Positions 18,183 to 26,877 are shown, numbered from the stretch's first letter. The stretch is 64,000 nucleotides of DNA from Bacteriovoracaceae bacterium (GCA_947441615.1 CANEUH010000002.1:62001-126000), one strand, 5' to 3'. Made by a program: numbers and translations. The notes: generated from the sequence alone by a model not told the origin.

Positions 18183-18625
18183 AGAGAACCTTGAAAAAAC
18201 CTTTGGTAACGTTTTGGACGAATAGAAAACATAAGAAAAAGGAATGGTTTAAAGATCGGGTTCAAAAACGAAGGACGACATGTAAAAAAGATATCGTCGA
18301 CAATTCGGCATTCTTTATCTGAAATTTTATCTACACGGTGGTGATGCTTCCATTCCTTTAAAGGCCAAGGTAGCTTTTCACCTTCATCGATAAAAGACCA
18401 TCCCTTTTCTGATTCTTCATCTGCTGTGATCAGACTCACCCACTTCTGAACAAATGGCCCAACACCCAAATCAATTTGGACCACATCACCTTTTTTACAA
18501 CCATCAAATTTCTTTAAGTTGAAAGGAATAATTGGTGGAGCGAGGTAGAGAAATAACTCCTTGTTAAATTTATCTTTTACGGCTTTATAAGGGAGGGAAA
18601 TATTCGTTTCAAAATATAATTTCAT
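18179..18625 (-). CDS. SRPBCC (START-like) fold protein
   Basis: A 148-aa protein that starts with a beta strand and a hydrophobic helix, MKLYFETNISLP, followed by GDVVQIDLG and a C-terminal helix, matching the layout of SRPBCC ligand-binding proteins. No catalytic residues are evident. It overlaps the genes on both sides by 4 nt in the tesA-ybbA-ybbP operon, so it may bind a lipid handled there. That is inference, and the fold call rests on pattern only. Confidence 0.6.
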   Translation of the reverse strand: MKLYFETNISLPYKAVKDKFNKELFLYLAPPIIPFNLKKFDGCKKGDVVQIDLGVGPFVQKWVSLITADEESEKGWSFIDEGEKLPWPLKEWKHHHRVDKISDKECRIVDDIFFTCRPSFLNPIFKPFLFLMFSIRPKRYQRFFQGSL

Positions 18626-18870
18626 CTTCTATTCTTTAACTCCTGAATCTCTTTTTTCATTAACTCAATCTGATCTTTTAGGGATTTAATTTCACCATGA
18701 AGCTTATTAATTTCAGCAACATTTTTTTCTATTCTCTCAAACTGATTACTTCCATCATTGGCCCCATTCTTAAAATAAGGCTGGTCCTTATCTGAAAGAT
18801 AATAACTGTTACCACTTTGAGCAAAAGAAGAGAGGGAGAAAGTTAAGGTCAAAAATAATAGAAACTTCAT
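18622..18870 (-). CDS. Small exported coiled-coil protein
   Basis: An 82-aa protein with a signal peptide (MKFLLFLTLTFSLSSFAQ), a short polar stretch, and a C-terminal heptad-type helix rich in Ile, Leu, Lys and Glu (about 48-80) that should form a coiled coil. The ATG at 18870 follows AAAGGA; a start six codons upstream would swallow that ribosome site. It is the first gene of the five-gene operon and overlaps the SRPBCC gene by 4 nt. It could oligomerise or tether the transporter in the periplasm. Confidence 0.65.
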   Translation of the reverse strand: MKFLLFLTLTFSLSSFAQSGNSYYLSDKDQPYFKNGANDGSNQFERIEKNVAEINKLHGEIKSLKDQIELMKKEIQELKNRR

Positions 18871-18949
18871 AAAATCCTTTTGTTGCAAACTGAAACGGTC
18901 AAATAATTTAGTGTTTGCCCAAGGCTTCTCTTCTTTGATTAAATTAAGT

Positions 18950-20242
18950 ATGCAAAAAATCGCCTGTATTTTCTCGTTTAAAATGTCCAGCTGGGTAAGT
19001 TGTCAAAAGATTGTCTTCAATTTACTTAAAGCTTATCAATTAAACCCAGATTTGGAACTTTTAAACTTCAATTACTCTATCGACCAATATGACCAAGAAA
19101 TTTACCAGTTAGCTCAAAAAATTGCTCAATCAAAACCAGATGTTATATCGATACTGGACCATAAACCCCACCCGGCAAGATTATTAATTCCCCTAATCAT
19201 CGAATTGAAAAGGCTCGGGCGCAAACCTCGCTTCATCTTTCACATTTTTGGTGATTTTACTCTGAATTATAACCATTGGGGCGAACTCGGTAAGCAACTA
19301 GAAGGTTTTGAGGTGGACTTTGTTGTCGCTTCAAAAAGACAAAAACATTTGATTGATAAATTTTTACAACCGGAGCATGAATCCGTTGTTTGTCCTTTTC
19401 CAGTCGACAAAAAAGAATTCTTCTATGCTCCGGAACTTCGAGAAAAGCAACGTGAGCTTTGGGGATTAAAAAAAGATGATATTGCTTATGTTTTTTGTGG
19501 AAGACTATCAAGACAAAAAAGAATACATACACTTTTAAAAGCTTTTTCTGAACTTCTTGAATCGACACAATCTCCCAAAGCCCATCTTTTTATTTATGGT
19601 AACCCTGACAATGTTGGGGATCAGTTTTTAGGAATCTGGGAAGTTGAGGGTGAGTATTTTAGGAAAATAAATAGGATCTACAAGTCACTTCCCCTGTCAG
19701 TTCAAGAAAGAATTCATTTCATGGGGGGAGTCCCTAACGCTGAATTAAAAGCTGTTTATCAAGGAGCCGATTGGCTGATCAATCTTTCTGTACATAATGA
19801 TGAGGATTACGGAATGAGTGTCGCAGAGGCCCTATGCTCTGGATTGCCTGCAATCATTACTGATTGGGGAGGACTTGCAAGCTTTGAGATAACAAGTATC
19901 AAGAATGCTACATTTCTCGTTCCAACCAAAATCGGTGAAAAATCTAAACTCATTAACTATGATGCTTTTCTCGATTTCCTTAAAATAAGTTTGAAGAATT
20001 CTCAATTTGATAAAAGAAACGACATTTCGGAAGTTACAAGTGACCAATTTAGTATCGTTCCGGCTTCAAAAATTATTCAAGATCTTTTGGGAACAAATCC
20101 AAAACCATTTTCAGGCTTTAATCAGTTTTTTGAGAAGATTATGCAAAATGTAACATTTTTTCAAAACCCATACATTACAACAAGAAAACATATTAATACT
20201 ACTTACCGCGAGATTTATTCTTCTTATGTTAGAGAACATTAA
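18950..20242 (+). CDS. Glycosyltransferase family 4-type enzyme
   Basis: A 430-aa GT-B fold glycosyltransferase. The N-terminal domain begins MQKIACIFSF. The donor domain begins at VFCGRLSRQKRIHTLL and carries EDYGMSVAEALCSGLPAI, the E-x7-E nucleotide-sugar motif of GT4. I chose ATG at 18950; an in-frame GTG at 18911 adds 13 residues but neither start has a strong ribosome site. It opens the plus-strand run of the surface-glycan-like cluster, and its 3' end overlaps the next gene by 17 nt. Acceptor and sugar are unknown. Confidence 0.82.
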   Translation: MQKIACIFSFKMSSWVSCQKIVFNLLKAYQLNPDLELLNFNYSIDQYDQEIYQLAQKIAQSKPDVISILDHKPHPARLLIPLIIELKRLGRKPRFIFHIFGDFTLNYNHWGELGKQLEGFEVDFVVASKRQKHLIDKFLQPEHESVVCPFPVDKKEFFYAPELREKQRELWGLKKDDIAYVFCGRLSRQKRIHTLLKAFSELLESTQSPKAHLFIYGNPDNVGDQFLGIWEVEGEYFRKINRIYKSLPLSVQERIHFMGGVPNAELKAVYQGADWLINLSVHNDEDYGMSVAEALCSGLPAIITDWGGLASFEITSIKNATFLVPTKIGEKSKLINYDAFLDFLKISLKNSQFDKRNDISEVTSDQFSIVPASKIIQDLLGTNPKPFSGFNQFFEKIMQNVTFFQNPYITTRKHINTTYREIYSSYVREH

Positions 20243-21188
20243 AGCACAATTTGAAAAACCTAGAACTCTGACTCAGAGTAAATATTATACTTTGGTAAGA
20301 AGAGATCATTGGCCAAAATTTTACTGGGATCTTTATCCTTTAGCACAAGAATACTATCACGAACTAAACCCCTATTTCCTATTTAATCTTTATCATCCGG
20401 ATTTATTTGAGTTCTCAAAAGTCATTACCGTGAGAGATGGATACCTTAATTTTGCTTCTTTTTTAGTCGATCATGCTAAGACGATAAAAAATTTCACTTC
20501 TGCACCACTCTTAATTCATCCTGACCTGGCACCCCTCGTGCCTCCTTTTATATCTGATCTATTTGCAACCTGGCAGATAGTTCAAAAAAATCAAATTGCA
20601 CTTAAGGATGCTAAAAAAATCATTATTTTTGGTCTCGTTTCAAATGAGTACCTTGGAGATTTGTCCAAAGATGATTTCTTAGAAAAAATCAAGTTAAAGC
20701 TTGCGCCACTTAAAGAGATTCCTCTCACCACAAAGATTGAACTCTTTTTACCTCTAAGAAAAGAAATATTCAAAGTTCATCAAACGGAACAGGTTAATGT
20801 TTATTTACTCATGGGCTTAATTAAAGACATATTACCTGGTAGAACATTTGAGTTTACTAAAACCCAAATCTTGGAAGAAATGAACTTCAGGGACCACTAC
20901 TTCTTTGATTTAGGAATCGATAAATTTCTTGTCTCAGATAATTACATGCACTACTTTATGCAGGCGAGAGGTGCTACCGTTAACAACAATTCTCTTTTGT
21001 CACCACCCACAGGCTCATTATTTAGTTTCGATCTTAGCCTTTATCATGAATTTCATGTAACACCTCTACCTCAGGTAGAAAGTATATTTTCAGAATTATT
21101 TTTTTATAAAAAGATGAAGAACCAAGAGAAAAATCTACACAATGATTTACACTTCCAGTCACTAGTGATGAGCCTACTTAGAACATAA
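20226..21188 (+). CDS. Orphan protein of the glycosyltransferase/HPr-kinase-like cluster
   Basis: A 320-aa soluble protein with no signal peptide and no membrane span. It is rich in Phe, Tyr, Leu and His, and alternates strand-like and helix-like segments (KKIIIFGLVSNEYLGD near 135-150 looks like a Rossmann strand followed by a loop). I do not recognise it. It overlaps the GT4 gene by 17 nt and converges with the peptidase-like gene by 11 nt, so it belongs to this cluster. A glycan-modifying or assembly role is a guess from context. Confidence 0.7.
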   Translation: MLENIKAQFEKPRTLTQSKYYTLVRRDHWPKFYWDLYPLAQEYYHELNPYFLFNLYHPDLFEFSKVITVRDGYLNFASFLVDHAKTIKNFTSAPLLIHPDLAPLVPPFISDLFATWQIVQKNQIALKDAKKIIIFGLVSNEYLGDLSKDDFLEKIKLKLAPLKEIPLTTKIELFLPLRKEIFKVHQTEQVNVYLLMGLIKDILPGRTFEFTKTQILEEMNFRDHYFFDLGIDKFLVSDNYMHYFMQARGATVNNNSLLSPPTGSLFSFDLSLYHEFHVTPLPQVESIFSELFFYKKMKNQEKNLHNDLHFQSLVMSLLRT

Positions 21189-21519
21189 GTTTAAATTTTT
21201 GCCATGAACTTAACTGATGGGAGACGACTTTACCTAAGTAGTCTTCTAGCAAAATTGGAATGTCCATTTGTTTGCGCATATTTCTCGTTTGAATAATGAC
21301 TGGCTTCACAAAACTATTGATTTTCCATATGTAATGGCAAATCAATTTACCATCAACAAAGATAACGATGATATCAAAACGCTTAAGGTTAAGGTCTCCA
21401 ATTTCGATAACGACCCTATCCCCAACTTTGAGTACGGGAACCATTGAGTCCGAAACGACCTGACTTTTGAGATATGGCAATTTTTTTAAATTCTCAAACT
21501 CCTCTCTAGTTGTTGCCAT
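21178..21519 (-). CDS. S24/S26 signal-peptidase-like protein (Ser/His type)
   Basis: A 113-aa protein. It opens with VVSDSMVPVLKVGDRV, the SMxPxLxxGDxV box of S24/S26 serine peptidases with nucleophile Ser25. FDIIVIFVDGKLICHYIWKI places His62 where archaeal and ER-type signal peptidases carry His instead of the bacterial Lys. No N-terminal membrane anchor is present, unlike leader peptidase. It overlaps the GT2 gene upstream by 14 nt. Its partner substrate is unknown. It could instead be a non-catalytic S24-like domain. Confidence 0.65.
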   Translation of the reverse strand: MATTREEFENLKKLPYLKSQVVSDSMVPVLKVGDRVVIEIGDLNLKRFDIIVIFVDGKLICHYIWKINSFVKPVIIQTRNMRKQMDIPILLEDYLGKVVSHQLSSWQKFKLMF

Positions 21520-22483
21520 TTCTTAAACCTATTTTTTCATATAGAAATCCTAGTCCGTATAGAAAAACAATGAAGTAGTGAAAAAACATAACAGTGGGAA
21601 CTAGGTTTATCTTCTTCTCCTTGGATGTAATCGCTAAAGACATAAATAAGATTAGACCTATGTACATCCGGGCGAAATGCCAAAAGATAAATGAATCAAT
21701 GAAATAAACACCATGTAATAAAACAAAAATCGCGGGTAACCAAAACAGAAAGTTAGACTTCTGATCATTCATTTTCATGGATTTTGAACGATAAATACCG
21801 GCGAAGAAACTCGGCTTTATGATTTCAAAAACCTTTTCTCTTCGATGGTGGGCAACCAACAGTTTAGGGTGATAAAACATTTTTTTTCCACTGAAATATA
21901 AACGTTGTAAAAGAACTGTTTCCTCTGCTCTTTTAAAATGTTCAGGAAACTTTATCGAATCTAAAAGTGATCTTCTGACCCAGAGATTGCAGCTAGTTAA
22001 TTTTTCTTCATTTACCTCAATGAGTTTTTTACCCAAAGGCTTGTGACGAGCAAAGGTACTTCCAGAGCAAAGAGGAGAGGATAGAGCTATCGCTAGCCCC
22101 TGCCCTACGAAATTCATTCCCTCAGGCGCCTTATCTGGGCCACCTAGAACTTCAATTTTGCTCTCTTCCAAAAGTGGAAAAAGAACTTCCCAATAAGTTC
22201 GAAGAACGTAGGCATCATCATCCAGAAAAAATATCCATTCAGAAGAACAAGACTCAATCGCCAGATTCCTGGCCTTTCCGGGACTTAATTGGGTGTCATT
22301 TTTTAGGATCACTACATTTTTTGAAATCAATGAAGTTTTATCAAGAATGTTTTTTGACAATTCCTTACCGTTGGCCACTAGGACCAGCTGCCAATCATCA
22401 AACCCTGGTCTCAACGAATCGAGACATTTAGATAGAAGTTCCTCCCTACCATGAGTTACAATAATGACACTAAATGAAACCAC
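21506..22483 (-). CDS. Glycosyltransferase family 2 protein with C-terminal membrane helices
   Basis: A 325-aa GT-A enzyme. VIIVTHGREELLSKCLDSL opens the nucleotide-binding half, and FFLDDDAYV holds the metal-binding DxD. The acceptor region includes RAEETVLLQRLYFSG. Three hydrophobic helices after residue 245 anchor it to the inner membrane. The start is GTG with AAAGGA 5 nt upstream. That ribosome site is the complement of the start region of the divergent HPr-kinase-like gene. It is transcribed against most of the cluster, together with the peptidase-like gene. Confidence 0.82.
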   Translation of the reverse strand: MVSFSVIIVTHGREELLSKCLDSLRPGFDDWQLVLVANGKELSKNILDKTSLISKNVVILKNDTQLSPGKARNLAIESCSSEWIFFLDDDAYVLRTYWEVLFPLLEESKIEVLGGPDKAPEGMNFVGQGLAIALSSPLCSGSTFARHKPLGKKLIEVNEEKLTSCNLWVRRSLLDSIKFPEHFKRAEETVLLQRLYFSGKKMFYHPKLLVAHHRREKVFEIIKPSFFAGIYRSKSMKMNDQKSNFLFWLPAIFVLLHGVYFIDSFIFWHFARMYIGLILFMSLAITSKEKKINLVPTVMFFHYFIVFLYGLGFLYEKIGLRNGNN

Positions 22484-22492
22484 GAGGATCCT

Positions 22493-23497
22493 TTGTTATA
22501 CCTAAGTTTCCATCATCATATCATTCTTGTGAAATGCAAAGAAAGCTCCTTAATTCAAAAACTTCACGAAGAATTTCATTTTTTTCAAGTGAGTGAAGAT
22601 TTAACTCCGCATACGATCATTGATTTAGAGCTTGGACCTTCTCCAGAATTGCCCTCCATGGTGGCCCATCGGATTTTGGAAAATGCTATCGTTTATCAAT
22701 TAGGAGAAATCCAATATCTAGACTACTTTGGTGAGGCATTAACTCTGAGAACTGAATCCGATCAGACTTTTAAAATCTACTCCCAAAACTACGACCGACT
22801 TTATGAGCTTGCCTTCCTTACCATTCACTCAATTCTTGGACAAAATCTTGAAAAGCACGGGCTCTGTAGAATTCATGCAGCTGCTGTTTCTGTAAATAAT
22901 AAAAATGCCATTATCATGCTCCCCTCAAAAGGGGGAAAAAGCACCCTGGTAAAACAACTTCTCTCAAATGAGGAGGTAAGAATCATTTCTGACGACATGC
23001 CTTTGTGTAGCTTCTCAGGAAAAATTTTTCCATTTCCCTCAAAATTAAGTTTTGATGAGATACCAAAAAATGGGCCCCTTTCTCAATTAATCTGGAGTGA
23101 ATTTCGAAGACACCGGCACCCAATTAAATGGACGGCCAGTCTTGCCCAGCTTAAAGACAAGTTGGACAAGTACCCCATGGAAAATAAAAATATTTTGATC
23201 GCCGGTTTTAGGCTTTCTCGCGGTGACTCCATCTTATCCCCCGTCAGTAAAATCCACATGATTAAGCCGATACTAGAGCATATGATTGTTGGCATGGGTC
23301 TTCCTCAAATTGTGGAGATTTTTTTAAGATTTGATTGGCGGGATTTCTTTAAACTTATCCATCATGCTTTGCTGAGGTCCATTTGTGCGTTTAACCTCAT
23401 TAGGCGATCGGATTGCTATCATTTTTATATGGGTCAGGACCTACAACAAAATTCTCAGCTTATTTTGGAATTAATGCATGATCATAAAAATTCCTAG
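22493..23497 (+). CDS. HPr-kinase-like P-loop ATPase
   Basis: A 334-aa protein. RIHAAAVSV precedes the P-loop PSKGGKST (144-151), then RIISDDMP (Asp167/168) and FPFPSKLSF, the order seen in HPr kinase-like domains that sit in peptide-modification and polysaccharide loci. The N-terminal 120 residues resemble nothing I can name. It lacks the HPrK/P N-terminal domain, so a role in carbon catabolite control is unlikely. The start is TTG with GAGG 5 nt upstream. It overlaps the next gene by 20 nt. The substrate it phosphorylates is unknown. Confidence 0.72.
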   Translation: MLYLSFHHHIILVKCKESSLIQKLHEEFHFFQVSEDLTPHTIIDLELGPSPELPSMVAHRILENAIVYQLGEIQYLDYFGEALTLRTESDQTFKIYSQNYDRLYELAFLTIHSILGQNLEKHGLCRIHAAAVSVNNKNAIIMLPSKGGKSTLVKQLLSNEEVRIISDDMPLCSFSGKIFPFPSKLSFDEIPKNGPLSQLIWSEFRRHRHPIKWTASLAQLKDKLDKYPMENKNILIAGFRLSRGDSILSPVSKIHMIKPILEHMIVGMGLPQIVEIFLRFDWRDFFKLIHHALLRSICAFNLIRRSDCYHFYMGQDLQQNSQLILELMHDHKNS

Positions 23498-25019
23498 GCC
23501 AATTCAATTTTTATTAGCCTTTATTTTTTGCCTAATTCTATACTGGCCAGCAATCAATGGAACTCCTATCTGGGATGACTATGCCTATTGGTTTCAAGAC
23601 ACCAACATGCAGAACCACAAGTCTTATTTATCCATCCTGACGAATTTTGGCTGGCCTATTTCAGTCAGCATCCAAAAATTTCTTTTTGGAATAATTAATA
23701 AAAATTATATTATTTATCATCTTATTAGTCTGAGTCTTCATTTCATCAACTCTCTTCTTCTTTACCGACTAGCGCGGATCATGAAGTTAAAGTATCCGTT
23801 CATTTATTTCCTTTTGTTCCTTTTACATCCTATTGGGGTCATTACGACTGCTTGGATGATTCAAATTAAAACTCTCCTTTGCTTTTTCTTTGGACTATCC
23901 TCCATGATTTTTTTCTTAAAGGGTGAGAAGCATCTCAAATGGATGCTTCTTTCATGGCTTTTGTTCTTCCTCTCTGTTGGTTCAAAATCTGCATCATTAA
24001 CCCTACCCTTTATCCTTTTAATCACTCATTACAGATTATATAAATTTAAAAAGATCTATCTCATTATGCCATTTTTTTTAATTTCATCATGGGGCGCTTT
24101 TAATATCTTAAAAAGTCCTGTAACGAAGGAAGGTTCAAAACGTGCTGAGGTCGTGTCAAAAACGATTGAAGAAGCACCGAAAGTCTTGTCGAAAACAGAA
24201 CCAACTAAAAAAGTTAAAGTTACAAAGAAAAAACAAAAGACTAAGAAGGAAAAAAAGTTAAATCAAAAGCCATTAGAAGAAAATTCTGACGCAAGTAAGG
24301 TCCAAGCTGCTCTCATCACGCAATTTCCTGTGGCGTTTGAAAAAGAAAATGAAAAAGAGGATGTGAATACGCTTTTAAAGGTGGATTTCAAAAAAATGTC
24401 TCAATACTTTCACTATTATTTTTGGCAATCACTCATTCCAGTCAGAAATGAGCCTGTTAAAGGACTCAACTTTGATAAAGCTGGCCCAAATGAGTTGATT
24501 CATATTTTCTTTCTTCTTTGCTTAATTTTTATCTTTTTAAAAGACTCTGCTCTCATTTACCTTCTAGCCGCGCATGTTATGTTACTCCCGTTTATTGGCA
24601 TTATTCCGGCACCTTTTATGAGCATCACTTGGGTTAGTGATCAACACTTGTATTTGGTTTTACCTGGACTTATCGCTTTCTGGATGAGGGTGGTGGATAA
24701 AATTAATTTTAAATATATTGCTGCACTACCTATCTGTTTTATCGTTTTCTATTCGATCAAAACCTTTGAGGCGACTTCATTTTATAAAAATCAATTTACC
24801 TTCTATGAAAAATGTCTGGAATATAATCCAACGAATGTTCCTATCGCCTACAATCTTGCTTTTGCTCGTGCCATTAACGGTGATTTAATTGCCTCTCAAC
24901 ATATTTTAAATGAGACCATTGATCTGTCCCACTCCATTCCCCAAATGAAAAAAAACATCTATTATCCCTATCTCATTAATTTATATTTTATGGTCAACCG
25001 GGCGTTTGGTATCAAATGA
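23478..25019 (+). CDS. GT-C type membrane glycosyltransferase-like protein with TPR-like tail
   Basis: A 513-aa multi-pass protein. After the first helix comes NGTPIWDDYAYW with an Asp-Asp pair (33-34), the acidic motif in the first outer loop of GT-C lipid-sugar transferases. A segment SDQHLYLVLPGL resembles the TMTC/DUF1736-type loop. A very Lys-rich insertion (about 240-265) interrupts the helices on one side of the membrane. The last 80 residues have a TPR-like helix pair (YNPTNVPIAYNLAFARA). It may transfer sugar from a polyprenyl carrier to protein or glycan. Overlaps are 20 nt upstream and 4 nt downstream. Confidence 0.65.
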   Translation: MIIKIPRPIQFLLAFIFCLILYWPAINGTPIWDDYAYWFQDTNMQNHKSYLSILTNFGWPISVSIQKFLFGIINKNYIIYHLISLSLHFINSLLLYRLARIMKLKYPFIYFLLFLLHPIGVITTAWMIQIKTLLCFFFGLSSMIFFLKGEKHLKWMLLSWLLFFLSVGSKSASLTLPFILLITHYRLYKFKKIYLIMPFFLISSWGAFNILKSPVTKEGSKRAEVVSKTIEEAPKVLSKTEPTKKVKVTKKKQKTKKEKKLNQKPLEENSDASKVQAALITQFPVAFEKENEKEDVNTLLKVDFKKMSQYFHYYFWQSLIPVRNEPVKGLNFDKAGPNELIHIFFLLCLIFIFLKDSALIYLLAAHVMLLPFIGIIPAPFMSITWVSDQHLYLVLPGLIAFWMRVVDKINFKYIAALPICFIVFYSIKTFEATSFYKNQFTFYEKCLEYNPTNVPIAYNLAFARAINGDLIASQHILNETIDLSHSIPQMKKNIYYPYLINLYFMVNRAFGIK

Positions 25020-25717
25020 AAATTAGTATTATTGGTTTAGGTCGTTTTGGTGAATCTCTTGGGGAAGTCCTCACAAAGGATGGACACTTCGTTAATGGTA
25101 CAACGAGAACTGAGAATAAAATAAACCTCCTGAAGATAAAGAATCTTAACCCATCCCTCCTCACTTATCCGAACTCTCCAAGTTTCAATTTGGATAATGA
25201 TATTACCATCCTAAATATTCCACCTTTTGATCAGCAGCTAGAATGGTTTCAATCTTGGAAATGGAGTGAACATTCCAAAATTATTTTTATCAGCTCAACC
25301 TCAGTTTACCCAAGCCCGAATTCACCATCTGCTGAAATTATTAAAAATGAAGAGGAGTGGATCAAATCCACCTTCTCCGCATTTTCCATTTTGAGGTTCG
25401 GCGGACTTTACAGTGACTCATTCCATCCCGGAAGATATTTAAGCGGTAAACATAATCTTCCAGGAAGGTTATGGCCTGTGAACCTCGTTCACCTTAAAGA
25501 TGCCGTTGGCTTTACAAAAGCTGTCATCAACCAGGGCCTGTATTCAAAAACTTTTCAGGTGATTTGTGATGAACATCCTACAAGAGAGAAATATTATACG
25601 GACTACTGCCTCAAAGAAGGTTTACCCATTCCCCACTTTGATCCTGGAGATTTTTCGACAAAACAGGCGGTACCAAATGAGGAAGCCTCTACCATTTACA
25701 AGTTCACACCCCTTTAA
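25016..25717 (+). CDS. NAD(P)-binding SDR/epimerase-like protein (YeeZ-like)
   Basis: A 233-aa Rossmann-fold protein. IIGLGRFGESLGEVL at the N-terminus carries GxGxxG. IFISSTSVYPSP holds the SDR Ser/Thr region, and LVHLKDAVGF is typical of NAD-dependent epimerases. The usual YxxxK catalytic pair is not evident, as in YeeZ-type proteins. It overlaps the GT-C gene by ATGA, so it is the last gene of the cluster. It may make a nucleotide sugar, but activity is unproven. Confidence 0.72.
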   Translation: MKISIIGLGRFGESLGEVLTKDGHFVNGTTRTENKINLLKIKNLNPSLLTYPNSPSFNLDNDITILNIPPFDQQLEWFQSWKWSEHSKIIFISSTSVYPSPNSPSAEIIKNEEEWIKSTFSAFSILRFGGLYSDSFHPGRYLSGKHNLPGRLWPVNLVHLKDAVGFTKAVINQGLYSKTFQVICDEHPTREKYYTDYCLKEGLPIPHFDPGDFSTKQAVPNEEASTIYKFTPL

Positions 25718-25817
25718 TGAGTGCTAACTCTATGAAATGGTATTCATCCTCTTTTATTAACTGACCCAATTGAATTTTACTCAATGAAGAAGTGAAAACG
25801 GAAACTTCTCCAGAAGT

Positions 25818-26852
25818 CTAAAGATTTTTAAAAATTTCTAAAATTTCTTTCTCAGGAAGAAGGGATCCGTCGATCCCTTTTTCTTTTAAAAAATCAGGAT
25901 TGTACATTTTAGAAATCGCTCTTTCTCCACCGTCACACATAAAAGTTGCAACTCTTTTTCCTGGGCCAACTTTAAGCGCAGTTGTGAAGGCCCCAGCAAG
26001 ATTTAGCATAGAACTCATTCCCATAACTAACCCTTCTTTCTCTCTTAGATACATCGCAAGAGTTGTAAGGGACTGATCATCAATAGTAAAACAGCGATCT
26101 TGATAGATATGTTTAAAATTATCTACCATCCGCGTGATACCAACACCCTCGGTCATCGTGTAGGAACCGTCAGACTCGAATGCACCTTTATTAAAAAAAT
26201 TTGAAATCCCAGATCCCATAGGATCAGGCATCACTATTTTGATATTCGAATTTTTTTCCTTAAAATATTTTGAAACTCCAGCAGCAGTTCCACCAGAACC
26301 AGCAGCAACAGCGACAGCGTCAACCTTTCCCTCGAGCTGTTCATACAATTCTGGGGCGGTAGACTGGTAATGAGATAGATAGTTATCTGGGTTATCAAAC
26401 TGATTGGCCCACCAATAATCTGGAGAACTTTGCCCTATTTTTTTTCCAACTTTGAAAAAATGTCGTTCATCTGAAAACGGGACAGCTTCAGTCTCAACGA
26501 CTTCGGCCCCATAAAGCTTGAGAACTTTATGTTTTTCAGGCGCCATTCCCATCGGCATCACAACTTTAACTTTATAACCTAAGGCCTGTCCCACCATGGC
26601 AAGACCAATTCCAGTGTTTCCTGCAGTCCCTTCGACAATAGTCATTCCAGGTCTAAGATCCCCTCTTACGATCGCCTCAACCACCATATTGAGCGCCGGA
26701 CGATCCTTAATTGTTCCACCTGGATTCAAATTTTCACACTTCATGAGGATTTCGCAGCCGGTGAGAGCACTTAGACTTTGAACTTTTAGCATTGGGGTAT
26801 TTCCAATCACTTGGAGCAGACCAGTTGATTTAAGTTTCGTGCGAAGATCCAT
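25818..26852 (-). CDS. cysK: Cysteine synthase-like PLP enzyme (O-acetylserine sulfhydrylase)
   Basis: A 344-aa fold-type II PLP enzyme. NPGGTIKDRPA carries the PLP Lys (about residue 49), EGTAGNTGIG is the substrate loop, and AGSGGTAAG binds the cofactor phosphate. It is longer than E. coli CysK (323 aa) and has a C-terminal tail starting GGERAISKMYNP, which is seen in a cysteine synthase subgroup close to cystathionine beta-synthase catalytic domains. The divergent cysE gene supports cysteine formation from O-acetylserine. Confidence 0.85.
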   Translation of the reverse strand: MDLRTKLKSTGLLQVIGNTPMLKVQSLSALTGCEILMKCENLNPGGTIKDRPALNMVVEAIVRGDLRPGMTIVEGTAGNTGIGLAMVGQALGYKVKVVMPMGMAPEKHKVLKLYGAEVVETEAVPFSDERHFFKVGKKIGQSSPDYWWANQFDNPDNYLSHYQSTAPELYEQLEGKVDAVAVAAGSGGTAAGVSKYFKEKNSNIKIVMPDPMGSGISNFFNKGAFESDGSYTMTEGVGITRMVDNFKHIYQDRCFTIDDQSLTTLAMYLREKEGLVMGMSSMLNLAGAFTTALKVGPGKRVATFMCDGGERAISKMYNPDFLKEKGIDGSLLPEKEILEIFKNL

Positions 26853-26871
26853 TGAATTTTCCCTGCGTGTT

Positions 26872-26877
26872 ATTATA
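26872..26877 (-). promoter_or_regulatory. Probable -10 element of cysK
   Basis: The minus strand reads TATAAT here, a perfect sigma-70 -10 hexamer, 20 nt before the cysK start codon and inside the 63-nt divergent cysK/cysE gap. No clear -35 partner is visible. Confidence 0.4.
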
